From Hydrogenothermaceae bacterium (GTDB taxonomy: Bacteria > Aquificota > Aquificia > Aquificales > Hydrogenothermaceae), in contig WIAL01000021.1 of the NCBI GenBank assembly GCA_015519975.1, positions 1 through 32,300 of the forward strand: 32,300 nucleotides of DNA. The letters run 5' to 3'. A model generated the notes under the pieces. It saw nothing but the letters and a program-made list of their open reading frames with translations, did not search any database and was not told the origin of the DNA. The position numbers and the translations under genes are program-made. Shown here piece by piece: positions 17,389 to 25,608 of the stretch. The first letter of the stretch is position 1. The number at the start of each line of letters is the position of its first letter.

Positions 17389-17399
17389 AAAAACCTCAA

Positions 17400-17420
17400 A
17401 ACTTAAATAGAGTTTAAGTT
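17400..17420. promoter_or_regulatory. Palindrome over the predicted start of the coiled-coil gene transcript
   Basis: AACTTAAA (17400-17407) and TTTAAGTT (17413-17420) form an 8-bp perfect inverted repeat around five bases. It begins one base downstream of the -10 hexamer, so it covers the predicted +1 and early leader. It could be a repressor operator or a small 5' hairpin; the AT-rich background raises the chance of coincidence. Confidence 0.4.
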
Positions 17421-17421
17421 A

Positions 17422-17450
17422 ATTTTATGCAAAAAATAGACTGTTTGCAA
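17422..17450 (-). promoter_or_regulatory. Sigma70-type promoter for the coiled-coil protein and nucleotidyltransferase genes
   Basis: On the minus strand, TTGCAA (17450-17445) and TAAAAT (17427-17422) are separated by 17 bases. Transcription should begin near 17414, giving a ~25-base leader before the ATG at 17388. The -35 box lies just beyond the terminator of the upstream porin-like gene. Confidence 0.65.
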
Positions 17451-17452
17451 AT

Positions 17453-17478
17453 AAAAAAGCCCCCATTAACGGGGGCTT
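17453..17478 (-). terminator. Rho-independent terminator of the porin-like gene
   Basis: On the minus strand, AAGCCCCC (17478-17471) pairs with GGGGGCTT (17464-17457) around a six-base loop and runs into a T tract (complement of the A run at 17453-17458). It lies about 30 bases after the porin-like stop and is the strongest terminator in the window. Confidence 0.92.
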
Positions 17479-17508
17479 GAGTGGTTTTAGTAAAAATTCG
17501 TGTTCGGG

Positions 17509-18570
17509 TTAGAATAAGAAGCCAGCTTCGAAAGCTGCTACAGTTCTTGTATCTTTAGTGTTTGCTGTACCGTTTGGTACTTTACCAAATAATTTAGCAT
17601 CAGCAGAGGTATAAGCTAATTCAACTCTTGCAAATGTATTTTTAGTTGGTTTCCAAGTTGGAGTTACTGTAAATGTCCATATAGTATCATCTTTTTTAGC
17701 ATCTGTATTTACATATTCTATTCTTATTGGAACAGCAATTTGCTCGCTAATAGAAGGATCTACATTTAAAGCAATACCGAACTGATTATCATCAGTTGTT
17801 GCAGATTTTATTTTATCATCCTTTGTTGCATAAGATATTTGTACTCCAGCTTTTGCTGCTCCAAAATCACCTTTCAAGCATAATGTGTAGAAATTGTACC
17901 CGCCAGCTTCATCATAAACATGTAATCCAGCTTTAGCTATTCCAAGATTTGCAGTAGCACCTAATTCTACAGCATCATTTACACTTCTATAAGTCCCTCC
18001 TTGGAACAAACCATTACCTTGGTTGTATCCAGCATAAACTTTTGCAACCCCAGCATCATAATTAATTCTTGCTCCTGTAAACAATACTGGATTAAAATAA
18101 ACAAATAAAGCTCCTCTGTTTATATTAGGATTTAAAATTGTAAGTGGAGCTTCCCCATATTTAGCCCATAATAAACCAGCATCAATAGAAAGTCCTTCTA
18201 CAGGTGCAATAGTTGCATATGCAAGCCAAGGTTTAAATTGATTTGGATTCCCATAAGCAATTAAACCAGAATTTACAACATCCACAGAAGCTACTACTGT
18301 GGGTACTGCAAATGAAGCAAATGCTGCATTAAATCCTATAGGAGACTTGTTTGGATCTGCATCTTTTTTTAAGCCAATTGCAAAAGAAGTTATTCTAAAC
18401 TGATCTTCTCTTGGGCTTGCTCCTACAACTAAATCATTGTTTTGATACTCATAAGCTGCAGATACTCCACCATAAAGAGTAATGTCCGAATTTGCTACTG
18501 TTAATGTTCCTGCCTGTGCAGCTCCCGCTGCAAGTAATCCTGCTGCTGCTAAACCTAATACTTTTTTCAT
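17509..18570 (-). CDS. Porin-like outer-membrane beta-barrel protein
   Basis: A 353-residue exported protein that I read as an outer-membrane beta-barrel. I choose the ATG at 18570, not the in-frame codon 15 residues upstream, because GGAGG lies nine bases before it and it begins a textbook signal peptide (MKKVLGLAAAGLLAAGAAQA, cut after AQA). The mature part is a run of short amphipathic strands rich in Tyr, Gly, Ala and Asn, with strand pairs such as ITLYGGVSAAYEY and VAAFEAGFLF, and it ends in Phe, the usual signal for barrel insertion. It has its own strong promoter and terminator, so it is probably abundant. Substrate specificity cannot be read. Alanine-rich composition and lower AT content set it apart from its neighbours. 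Confidence 0.85.
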   Translation of the reverse strand: MKKVLGLAAAGLLAAGAAQAGTLTVANSDITLYGGVSAAYEYQNNDLVVGASPREDQFRITSFAIGLKKDADPNKSPIGFNAAFASFAVPTVVASVDVVNSGLIAYGNPNQFKPWLAYATIAPVEGLSIDAGLLWAKYGEAPLTILNPNINRGALFVYFNPVLFTGARINYDAGVAKVYAGYNQGNGLFQGGTYRSVNDAVELGATANLGIAKAGLHVYDEAGGYNFYTLCLKGDFGAAKAGVQISYATKDDKIKSATTDDNQFGIALNVDPSISEQIAVPIRIEYVNTDAKKDDTIWTFTVTPTWKPTKNTFARVELAYTSADAKLFGKVPNGTANTKDTRTVAAFEAGFLF

Positions 18571-18610
18571 GCTGTGTAACCTCCATAAAAAATTATTTTT
18601 TATATTTTTT

Positions 18611-18639
18611 AGCATATTCTAATTTAAATTACTTGTCAA
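18611..18639 (-). promoter_or_regulatory. Strong sigma70-type promoter for the porin-like gene
   Basis: On the minus strand, a perfect TTGACA (18639-18634) is followed after 17 bases by TATGCT (18616-18611). The leader would be about 33 bases and carries the GGAGG ribosome site. The consensus -35 box is the best in the window and fits a highly expressed outer-membrane protein. The rest of the 281-base divergent gap (18571-18851) is AT-rich, and I see no further gene in it. Confidence 0.8.
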
Positions 18640-18766
18640 GTAAGCATTAACTTTATTTTCTTATTCGCATTATTTTATTAAAACTTTAAACTTTTATTAA
18701 TTCAAATTTTATGCCAATTTTTTGTTAAAGAATATCAATATTTTTTCATTTGAAATTTTTGTGTTT

Positions 18767-18794
18767 TTGCAAATTTACAGATTATATCTAAAAT
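18767..18794 (+). promoter_or_regulatory. Probable promoter for the MqnD-like gene and downstream operon
   Basis: TTGCAA (18767-18772) and TAAAAT (18789-18794) are 16 bases apart. A second candidate -10 (TATGAT) follows at about 18801. An AGGAGAG ribosome site precedes the ATG at 18852. The -35 hexamer is the same TTGCAA as at 17445 and 27674. Confidence 0.5.
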
Positions 18795-18851
18795 TTAAAC
18801 TATGATAAAATTTTATATATCTAATTCAATTAATTCTTTTAGGAGAGCTTA

Positions 18852-19685
18852 ATGAAAATCCATGTAGCACACAGCCCAGATTCAGATGATGCATTTATGT
18901 TTTATGCAATAAACCATCAAAAAATAGATACAAAAGGATATGAATTTATTGATGTTTTATCAGATATAGAAACTTTAAATCAAGAAGCCCTAAAAGGAAC
19001 TTACGAAGTTTCAGCCATCTCAATACATGCATTCCCATATGTAGCCGATAAATATGCACTTTTATCAAGCGGAGCTTCTATGGGAGATAACTACGGTCCT
19101 ATGATTGTAGCTAAAGAAGAGTTTGATATAAAAGATTTAAAAAATAAAAAAATTGCTGTTCCTGGAAAATTAACCTCTGCCTTTTTAGCGCTTCAACTAT
19201 TTTTAAAAGAAAAAGAGTTTAACTATGAAGTTATGCCTTTTGACAAAATAATACCTGCTGTAAAAGAAGGAAAAGTTGATGCAGGACTTATAATTCATGA
19301 AGGACAACTAACTTATCAAGATGAAGGTTTAAAATGTATCGTAGACCTTGGTAAATGGTGGTACGAAAAAACAGGAGGACTTCCTCTCCCGCTGGGTGGA
19401 AATGTTATTAGAAAAGACTTAGGCGAAAAAACTATGAAAGAAGTATCCGAAATTTTAAGAGAAAGTATCAAATACTCTTTAACCCATAGAGAAGAAGCTG
19501 TAGATTATGCTTTAAAATTTGCAAGAGATATGACAAAAGAAAAAGCTGATAAATTCATAGGAATGTATGTTAATGACCTTACAGTAGATTATGGAGAAAG
19601 AGGGAGAAAAGCTATAGAACTATTTTTAAGAGAAGCTAGAGAAATGGATTTAATACCAGAAATACCTGAAATAAAGTTCGTATGA
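18852..19685 (+). CDS. MqnA/MqnD-family protein, probable 1,4-dihydroxy-6-naphthoate synthase
   Basis: A 277-residue protein of the periplasmic-binding-like fold used by MqnA and MqnD of the futalosine route to menaquinone. Family features are the N-terminal HSPDSDDAFMFYA, where MqnD usually has SPCPNDTF, VSAISIHAFPYV, a GPMIVAK strand, IAVPGKLTSA, a DAGLIIHEGQLTY segment with the His expected in MqnD, and LPLPLGGNVIRKDL. No signal peptide is present, which argues against a transport-binding protein. Aquificota make menathioquinone, which fits. It heads a run with a receiver-like gene 10 bases downstream and hisF. MqnD versus an uncharacterised paralogue cannot be settled by eye. Confidence 0.75.
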   Translation: MKIHVAHSPDSDDAFMFYAINHQKIDTKGYEFIDVLSDIETLNQEALKGTYEVSAISIHAFPYVADKYALLSSGASMGDNYGPMIVAKEEFDIKDLKNKKIAVPGKLTSAFLALQLFLKEKEFNYEVMPFDKIIPAVKEGKVDAGLIIHEGQLTYQDEGLKCIVDLGKWWYEKTGGLPLPLGGNVIRKDLGEKTMKEVSEILRESIKYSLTHREEAVDYALKFARDMTKEKADKFIGMYVNDLTVDYGERGRKAIELFLREAREMDLIPEIPEIKFV

Positions 19686-19695
19686 GGTGTAAACT

Positions 19696-20178
19696 ATGAA
19701 AATAGTTTTGGTTGATGAAAACAGAGAAACATTTGAAGTTTTGAATGAAGTTGCACAGCTAAGTGGTTCAGAAATTTATTATTTTAACAATATAAAAGAT
19801 GCAAAAGAGTTTTTTAAAGAAAATACAGATGTTGATGGATTAATAATTGAGAAATATGTAAATAATGTACCTTCTGGTGAATTGGTAAGCTACATTAAAA
19901 TTCTAAAATTAGATATTCCAACTATACTCCTTACAAGTGATGTAACAGAGGAAGAAAAGGAATATTTTAAAAATTTAGGTGTGACTGAAATTATTGAAAA
20001 ACCTTTTAATCCTCTTGATGTTATGACGGCAATTGTTGCTTATATAAAAGAGAAAAAAGGTGAAGAGTACGTAAAAGAACGCTTACAAACCGAGGAAAAT
20101 ACTGATAGAACTTCTTTAAAAGCTATTATTCAAAAATTTATAGAAATATTTAAGAAACTTTTAAAAAAGACAGGTTAA
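19696..20178 (+). CDS. Receiver-domain protein with Glu at the phospho-acceptor position
   Basis: A 160-residue protein with one CheY-like receiver domain (about 1-118) and a basic, lysine-rich helical tail (about 120-160) without a recognisable output domain. Conserved positions are the acidic pair Asp7-Glu8, Thr80 in ILLTSD, and Lys102 in EKPFNP. Where the phosphorylated Asp should end the third strand, the sequence reads GLIIEKY, so Glu52 replaces it. This is expected to prevent normal phosphorylation and may mimic the active state. It is cotranscribed between the MqnD-like gene and hisF; the partner is unknown. Confidence 0.82.
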   Translation: MKIVLVDENRETFEVLNEVAQLSGSEIYYFNNIKDAKEFFKENTDVDGLIIEKYVNNVPSGELVSYIKILKLDIPTILLTSDVTEEEKEYFKNLGVTEIIEKPFNPLDVMTAIVAYIKEKKGEEYVKERLQTEENTDRTSLKAIIQKFIEIFKKLLKKTG

Positions 20179-20211
20179 ATTATCTGTTTTAAGTTGTTAG
20201 GGGCAATATAA

Positions 20212-20970
20212 ATGCTTGCAAAAAGAATAATTCCATGTCTTGATGTTAATAAAGGAAGAGTTGTTAAAGGTGTAAAATTTTTAAACCTTATAGATGCAGG
20301 AGATCCTGTTGAGGCAGCAAAGGCTTATGATGAAGCTGGTGCTGATGAACTTGTTTTCTTAGATATTACTGCTTCTGCAGAAGAAAGAGATATTATTTTA
20401 GATGTCGTTAAAAAAACTGCGGAAACTGTATTTATGCCTCTTACAGTTGGTGGAGGTGTTAGAAGCTTAGAAGATATTAGAAAACTTCTTGAAAGCGGTG
20501 CAGATAAAGTTTCTATAAACACAGCAGCAGTAAAAGAACCAATATTAGTTGAAGAAGCAGCTAAGAGATTTGGATCTTCTACAATTGTTGTTGCTATTGA
20601 TGCAAAGCAAGTAGGAGGAAACAAATGGGAAGTTTATGTTAACGGTGGTAGAACAGCTACAGGAATAGATGCAGTTGAGTGGGCAAAAGCAGTTCAGGAT
20701 TTAGGAGCAGGAGAGATACTTCTAACTTCTATGGATAAAGATGGAACAAAATCAGGATATGATATAAATCTAACAAAAGCAGTATCGCAGGCAGTTTCTA
20801 TTCCTGTTATAGCTTCTGGTGGAGCCGGTGCAAAAGAGCATTTTTATGAAGTTTTTGAAGAGGGAAAAGCAGATGCGGCTTTAGCTGCTTCATTATTTCA
20901 TTTTAAAGAAATAGAAATTCCAGATTTAAAAAAATATTTAAAAGATAAAGGTCTTCCAATAAGAATTTAG
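20212..20970 (+). CDS. hisF: Imidazole glycerol phosphate synthase, cyclase subunit HisF
   Basis: Cyclase half of the HisH-HisF enzyme, which turns PRFAR and ammonia into imidazole glycerol phosphate and AICAR in histidine synthesis. The 252 residues form a full TIM barrel. The catalytic Asp11 is in [15 protein letters not shown] and the second catalytic Asp in VAIDAK near residue 130. Phosphate-binding loops are [12 protein letters not shown] and SGGAG. A GGGGCAA-type weak ribosome site precedes the ATG. Its glutaminase partner hisH is not adjacent, unlike in many bacteria. Confidence 0.97.
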   Translation: MLAKRIIPCLDVNKGRVVKGVKFLNLIDAGDPVEAAKAYDEAGADELVFLDITASAEERDIILDVVKKTAETVFMPLTVGGGVRSLEDIRKLLESGADKVSINTAAVKEPILVEEAAKRFGSSTIVVAIDAKQVGGNKWEVYVNGGRTATGIDAVEWAKAVQDLGAGEILLTSMDKDGTKSGYDINLTKAVSQAVSIPVIASGGAGAKEHFYEVFEEGKADAALAASLFHFKEIEIPDLKKYLKDKGLPIRI

Positions 20971-20980
20971 GAGAAGCAAT

Positions 20981-22318
20981 ATGAAAAGAAGGCTGGTATT
21001 ACTGCTTTTAATAATAGCAGTTGTAGCTGGAGGATATGCATATTTTAAAGGTATTATAGATTTTACAAAACCACAGGTAGTATTTTCTGAAATTCCAAAA
21101 TATATAGGGGCAAATAAAAAAATATCATTTACAGTAAAAGATAATAATCCAGGATTAAAAGAAGTAAAAGTTTATATCATTCAAAATGCAAAAAATATTC
21201 CTGTTTTAGAAGATAAAAATATACCTGAAGGTTTAAAAGAGAAAAGCTATACGGTAAATATAAAAGGAAGACAGCTTGGGCTTGTTGAAGGAAAAGCAAA
21301 ACTTTTTATAAAAGTTAAAGATGGATCTATACTCGGCAATGAAAATACCTTAGAGTATGACATAACAGTGGATTTATCACCTCCTGTTTTAAGTGTTTTA
21401 TCATCTCCAGCAACAATTATAAATGGTGGAACAGGATTTTTATTCTTCAGAACTTCAAAAGACGTTGCTGAAACTGGAGTAATGGTTGGAGACTTAAAAT
21501 TTAAATGTTTTAATAACATTTTTGAAAATAAGCAGATATACGGCTGTGCATTTCCATATCCTTATTACTGGAATAAAAAGAAACCAATTGTTGCTTACGC
21601 AGTAGATAGGGCAGGCAATGAAACTAAAAACGGAATAATGTACTTCTTTAAAAGAGTTAGATATAAAAAATCTATCATTAATTTAACTGACAGTTTTATA
21701 GAAACAAAAGTTAGACCTCTGTCTGATAAAGAAATAGAAGATCCTGTTGAGCTTTTTAAATATGTAAATGTAGAAATGAGAAAAAGGAATGAGGAAAAAA
21801 TTCATTCAATAACAAAAAATGTTAAACACGTAAAGCCTATGTTTCACGGAAAGTTTTTACAGCTTAAAAATTCTAAAATGCTTGGTGGTTTCGCAGATTA
21901 CAGAAAATATAGATATAAAGGAAAGATAATAAAAGGAGCTGATGCATACCACAAAGGAATGGATTTTGCATCTATAAAGAATGCTCCTGTTCAAGCTGCA
22001 AACGACGGTATAGTTAGATTTACAGGGTTTTTGGGCATATACGGTAATTCCATAATAATAGAACATGGAATGGGAGTTTTCACCCTTTATTCTCACCTTG
22101 CAGAAAGTAAAGTAAAAGAAGGTGATGTTGTTGTTAAAGGGCAGGAGATAGGTATCACAGATACAACAGGTCTTGCTGTTGGAGATCATTTACATTTTGG
22201 AGTTTTAGTTCAAGGGCTTGAAGTACATCCAATAGAATGGCTTGATAGAAAATGGATAAAATCAAGGTTTGAAAATGAATATAAAAGAATAGAAAAACTT
22301 TACGGAGGTAAAAACTAA
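20981..22318 (+). CDS. Membrane-anchored M23 (LytM-type) metallopeptidase
   Basis: A 445-residue protein with one N-terminal membrane anchor (about residues 4-22), a long beta-rich extracytoplasmic region, and a C-terminal M23 peptidase domain (about 310-425). Metal-site motifs are present: HKGMD near residue 323, and HLHFG near residue 403, preceded by VHT-like LYSHL. This is therefore a potentially active peptidoglycan endopeptidase, not a degenerate LytM activator. The region at about 35-230 looks like Ig-like folds (VKVYIIQNAKN, LFIKVKDGS, VAYAVDRAGNE). The tal ATG follows its stop with no gap. Confidence 0.9.
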   Translation: MKRRLVLLLLIIAVVAGGYAYFKGIIDFTKPQVVFSEIPKYIGANKKISFTVKDNNPGLKEVKVYIIQNAKNIPVLEDKNIPEGLKEKSYTVNIKGRQLGLVEGKAKLFIKVKDGSILGNENTLEYDITVDLSPPVLSVLSSPATIINGGTGFLFFRTSKDVAETGVMVGDLKFKCFNNIFENKQIYGCAFPYPYYWNKKKPIVAYAVDRAGNETKNGIMYFFKRVRYKKSIINLTDSFIETKVRPLSDKEIEDPVELFKYVNVEMRKRNEEKIHSITKNVKHVKPMFHGKFLQLKNSKMLGGFADYRKYRYKGKIIKGADAYHKGMDFASIKNAPVQAANDGIVRFTGFLGIYGNSIIIEHGMGVFTLYSHLAESKVKEGDVVVKGQEIGITDTTGLAVGDHLHFGVLVQGLEVHPIEWLDRKWIKSRFENEYKRIEKLYGGKN

Positions 22319-22975
22319 ATGAAATTTTTTATTGATACAGCAAATGTTGATGAAATAAGACAGGCTAACTCTTTAAGAATTTTGGACGGCGTTACAACAA
22401 ATCCAACATTAATTGCAAAAACAGGAAAACCTTTTATGGATGTTGTAAAAGAGATTTTAGAAGAAGTTCCAGATAAGCCAGTAAGCCTTGAAGTTGCAAG
22501 TACAGATTATGAAGGTATGGTAAAAGAAGGAGAGTATTTAGCACAGTTTGGTAAAAATGTAGTTGTTAAAATTCCTATGACAATAGATGGTTTAAAGGCA
22601 GTTAAACATTTTGAGTATAAAGGGATAAAAACAAATGTGACACTAATATTCTCGCCTGCACAGGCACTTCTTGCGATGAAAGCAGGAGCATCTTATATAT
22701 CTCCATTTGTTGGAAGACTAGACGACATCAGTCATACAGGAATGCAGTTAATAGAGGAAATAAAAACTATTAGAGATAACTATGATTTTCATACCGAGAT
22801 TATAGTGGCCTCAGTTAGAAATCCTCTCCATGTTGTTGAATCAGCAATTATAAGAGCAGATATTGCAACAATACCTTATAAAGTAATAGCTCAACTTGCA
22901 AAACATCCACTTACTGATATTGGACTTGAAAGATTTTTAAAAGACTGGGAGTCTGTACCGGAAAAACCTTTCTAA
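22319..22975 (+). CDS. tal: Transaldolase, short TalC/MipB class
   Basis: Transfers dihydroxyacetone units in the non-oxidative pentose phosphate pathway. The 218 residues match the short decameric transaldolase / fructose-6-phosphate aldolase group. Seen are [23 protein letters not shown], and the Schiff-base Lys84 in VVVKIPMT, followed by [11 protein letters not shown] and SPFVGRLDD. Phe in place of Tyr at one catalytic position separates FSA from transaldolase, and I cannot place that residue securely by eye; transaldolase is the more common function. Confidence 0.93.
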   Translation: MKFFIDTANVDEIRQANSLRILDGVTTNPTLIAKTGKPFMDVVKEILEEVPDKPVSLEVASTDYEGMVKEGEYLAQFGKNVVVKIPMTIDGLKAVKHFEYKGIKTNVTLIFSPAQALLAMKAGASYISPFVGRLDDISHTGMQLIEEIKTIRDNYDFHTEIIVASVRNPLHVVESAIIRADIATIPYKVIAQLAKHPLTDIGLERFLKDWESVPEKPF

Positions 22976-22982
22976 AAGAAAA

Positions 22983-23270
22983 ATGAAGTATAGAAAAAAA
23001 GGAATTAAAAAAGAACACCATATAATAGAAGACGGGGAGGGTGTTTTAAAGCTCTTAATCAAAAATAACCTTGTAGAATCAATAATTCCAGGAAGGATAA
23101 AAACTACTCCAAAAGGGCGGCCAGGAAAAATAAGATTAACTTATCAATACGATACAGATGCAGGTGCAAAACTTCTTTTAAAAAAAGGCTCAACAGTTCA
23201 GGAAGTTTTTGTAATAACAGATAAAAGAGAACAGTTAAGAGAATTTATAAAAAACAATTTTGGCAGTTAA
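22983..23270 (+). CDS. Small basic conserved protein, possibly DUF2103-like
   Basis: A 95-residue basic protein beginning seven bases after tal with only a weak ribosome site. It has no signal, membrane segment or cysteine. Recognisable pieces are KLLIKNNLVESIIPGRI, a basic loop TTPKGRPGKIRLTYQY, and a C-terminal VQEVFVITDKREQLREFI. The IIPGRI plus basic-loop layout reminds me of the small DUF2103 family, called predicted metal- or nucleic-acid-binding, but this is memory and not a search result. The basic surface would fit RNA or DNA binding. Confidence 0.6.
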   Translation: MKYRKKGIKKEHHIIEDGEGVLKLLIKNNLVESIIPGRIKTTPKGRPGKIRLTYQYDTDAGAKLLLKKGSTVQEVFVITDKREQLREFIKNNFGS

Positions 23271-23358
23271 CAAATAAAATTACATCATTTTAGCATAAAA
23301 AAACTATTCGTCAAAAAAATTTTTTTCTTTAATTTTTTATTTTTTAGAGTTATTATTT

Positions 23359-23367
23359 TTATCCAAA
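23359..23367 (+). promoter_or_regulatory. Near-consensus DnaA box upstream of dnaA
   Basis: TTATCCAAA differs from the consensus TTATCCACA at one base and sits 27 bases before the proposed dnaA start, in a gap of about 90% AT (23271-23393). One box could serve autoregulation. I see no cluster, so I do not call an origin. No clear -35/-10 pair stands out here. Confidence 0.3.
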
Positions 23368-23393
23368 AAAATAAAAGAGGGGTGATTTTCCTT

Positions 23394-24716
23394 TTGGATA
23401 TCTGGAGCAGTATTGTTTCCTACATTGAACCCAAGGTAGATAAAAACACATTAAAACTACTTAAGGGTATAAAGGAAACTAAATTATCAGATAATAAGTT
23501 TCAAATATATGCTCCAGATATTGTATATAAAGATTGGCTTGAGTCTAAATTTTTAAAGGTAATACAAAAAGTTGCAAAAAATCTAACTGGAAAAGATTTG
23601 GCTGTTGAAGTAATTTCTCAGGAAGAAGTTGATCTAAGAAATGAAAAATCTCAAATAGAAAAAGAACTTCCTCAAGATAAGTTAATTAGAAATATAAATC
23701 TAAATCCAAAATATACCTTTTCTAATCTAATAATAGGAAACTGTAACAAAATTGCATATAAGGCAGCTATAGCAGTAGCAGAAAATCCAGGAAGGATTTA
23801 TAACCCTCTTTTCATTTATGGGGGTGTAGGACTTGGGAAGACCCATATACTCCATGCAACAGCCCATTACATGCTTTCTAAAAATCCCAGAGCAAATATT
23901 ATTTACACAACAGCCGATGCATTTATGTCAGAGCTTATAGCTTACATGCAAAAAGGCTCAATACTGGATTTTAGAAGAAGATATAAAAATATAGACCTTC
24001 TTTTAATTGATGATGTTCAGTTTTTAGTTGGAAAAGAAAGAACTCAAGTTGAGTTTTATTATATTTTTAACGCACTTCATCTTATTGGAAAACAGGTTAT
24101 ACTTTCATCAGATACTCCCCCATCCAAATTAAAAGGTATTCAGGAAAGGCTTTTAAGCAGGTTTTCAAGTGGTTTAATAGTTGAAGTTAAACCTCCAGAT
24201 ATTGACACTAAACTTTCCATAATAAGGAAAAAAGCCACAGAGATGAAAATGAACCTGCCCCACGATGTAATGCTTTTTATAGCAAAAACTGTGAATACAA
24301 ATATTAGAGAACTTGAAGGGTCTTTAATGAAAATTAAGGCCTACAGTGAAATAATGGATAGGCAAATCACTCTTGAAATGACTAGAGAGGTGTTAAAAGA
24401 TATAGTTGAAGTTAAAGAAATTGAATCACTTTCAATAGAAAAAATACAAAAAGAAGTTGCAAATTACTTTGGTGTAAACATAAACGAAATTTTATCCTCT
24501 GCAAGAAAGAAAAAAGTTGTTATGGCAAGGCAGATAGCAATGTATCTTTCAAGGTATTTAACGGACAAATCATTGAATGAAATTTCAAAAGCGTTTAAAA
24601 AGAAAGACCATACAACAGTTATAAATGCAATTGAAAAAGTTGAGTCTCAAATGAAGAAAGATAGAAAATTTAAATTAACAGTTGAGTTTTTAAGAGACAA
24701 ACTTCTTACTCTATAA
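23394..24716 (+). CDS. dnaA: Chromosomal replication initiator DnaA
   Basis: AAA+ initiator that binds DnaA boxes and opens the origin. I choose the TTG at 23394 over the in-frame GTG at 23382, because the ribosome site GAGGGGTGAT overlaps that GTG and because domain I then begins in the usual way (MDIWSSIVSYIEP). Of 440 residues, domain I covers about 1-75, a short linker follows, and domain III shows Walker A GGVGLGKTH (about 143-151), Walker B LLLIDDVQF and the arginine-finger region ERLLSRFSSG. Domain IV ends with the DNA-binding signature (KKKDHTTVINAIEKVE). No dnaN follows; thrB overlaps its last 11 bases on the other strand. Confidence 0.96.
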   Translation: MDIWSSIVSYIEPKVDKNTLKLLKGIKETKLSDNKFQIYAPDIVYKDWLESKFLKVIQKVAKNLTGKDLAVEVISQEEVDLRNEKSQIEKELPQDKLIRNINLNPKYTFSNLIIGNCNKIAYKAAIAVAENPGRIYNPLFIYGGVGLGKTHILHATAHYMLSKNPRANIIYTTADAFMSELIAYMQKGSILDFRRRYKNIDLLLIDDVQFLVGKERTQVEFYYIFNALHLIGKQVILSSDTPPSKLKGIQERLLSRFSSGLIVEVKPPDIDTKLSIIRKKATEMKMNLPHDVMLFIAKTVNTNIRELEGSLMKIKAYSEIMDRQITLEMTREVLKDIVEVKEIESLSIEKIQKEVANYFGVNINEILSSARKKKVVMARQIAMYLSRYLTDKSLNEISKAFKKKDHTTVINAIEKVESQMKKDRKFKLTVEFLRDKLLTL

Positions 24717-25608
24717 TCTCTACTTTTGTTCCTTCCTTATCAACAGAAAGTACTTTGTACTGTGCTTTTATACCCTGTTTTTCAAAAACTTCTATCATTG
24801 CTCTGCCTATGTTATCAAAATTTTCCAGAGAAAGGGCTATAATTGTAGAACCTGCTCCGCTTAATGATGCACCAAGAGCTCCATTATTTAAACCAGCTTT
24901 TATAACTTCATCAAATCCAGGAATTAACTTTTTCCTGTAAGGCTCATGAAACCTATCATCCATAGCAACTTTTAATAGATCATATTTTTTACTGCAAAGT
25001 GCTGAGATAAAAAGGGAAACCCTCTGAACATTAAAAATTCCATCTTTTAAAGGTATTTGCTTAGGTAAAACTTTTCTTGCCTCTTCTGTTGAAAGCTCAA
25101 AGTCAGGTATTACAACAACAGCTTTTATTTCTTCTGGGAAATCTATTTTATTGTAGTAAGTTTTTCCTTCATTTATGCACGCTGTAATAAGATTTCCTTT
25201 TAATGCAGGAAGAAGGTTGTCAGGATGTGGCTCAAATTTATAAGCTATATTGAAAAAATCTTCATCTGTTAACTCTTTTTTATTTGCAGCAAATCCAGCA
25301 GCTATAGCTCCTACAATTGCTGTCGCACTGCTTCCAAGTCCTCTTGATACTGGAATATTAATATTTTGCTTAACTTTAACCCCGTGAAATTCGTTACCCA
25401 AGTATTCGCAGGTTGCTTTTAAAACTTTAACAAACAGATTTTTGTCTGGATTTTCAAATTCTGGCATTTTCGGATTTGTCTGGATTTCTAATTTATCACT
25501 TTCTTCTACTATAAACTCATTATAAAGGTCAAGTGCAAGGCCAAGTGTGTCAAAACCTGCACCAAGATTTGCAGACGTTGCTGGAACTTTAACTTTTATT
25601 CCTTTCAT
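24706..25608 (-). CDS. thrB: Homoserine kinase
   Basis: GHMP-family kinase that makes O-phosphohomoserine, the direct precursor for threonine synthase. The 300 residues fit. Visible motifs are the N-terminal VKVPATSANLGAGFDTLG, the ATP loop PVSRGLGSSATAIVGA near residue 90, and the C-terminal GASLSGAGSTIIAL, all typical of ThrB. The start overlaps the hldD stop by four bases (ATGA). It converges on dnaA with an 11-base overlap, so any terminators must lie inside the opposing genes. Confidence 0.96.
   Translation of the reverse strand: MKGIKVKVPATSANLGAGFDTLGLALDLYNEFIVEESDKLEIQTNPKMPEFENPDKNLFVKVLKATCEYLGNEFHGVKVKQNINIPVSRGLGSSATAIVGAIAAGFAANKKELTDEDFFNIAYKFEPHPDNLLPALKGNLITACINEGKTYYNKIDFPEEIKAVVVIPDFELSTEEARKVLPKQIPLKDGIFNVQRVSLFISALCSKKYDLLKVAMDDRFHEPYRKKLIPGFDEVIKAGLNNGALGASLSGAGSTIIALSLENFDNIGRAMIEVFEKQGIKAQYKVLSVDKEGTKVEIIE

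Noticed and set aside
18570-18615. Upstream start adding 15 residues to the porin-like protein
   Set aside because: It would bury the signal peptide and ignore the GGAGG site nine bases before the 18570 ATG; it also lies at the predicted transcript start.
23271-23393. Possible replication origin upstream of dnaA
   Set aside because: The gap is very AT-rich but has only one near-consensus DnaA box, no cluster, and no dnaN downstream. This is not enough to call an origin.
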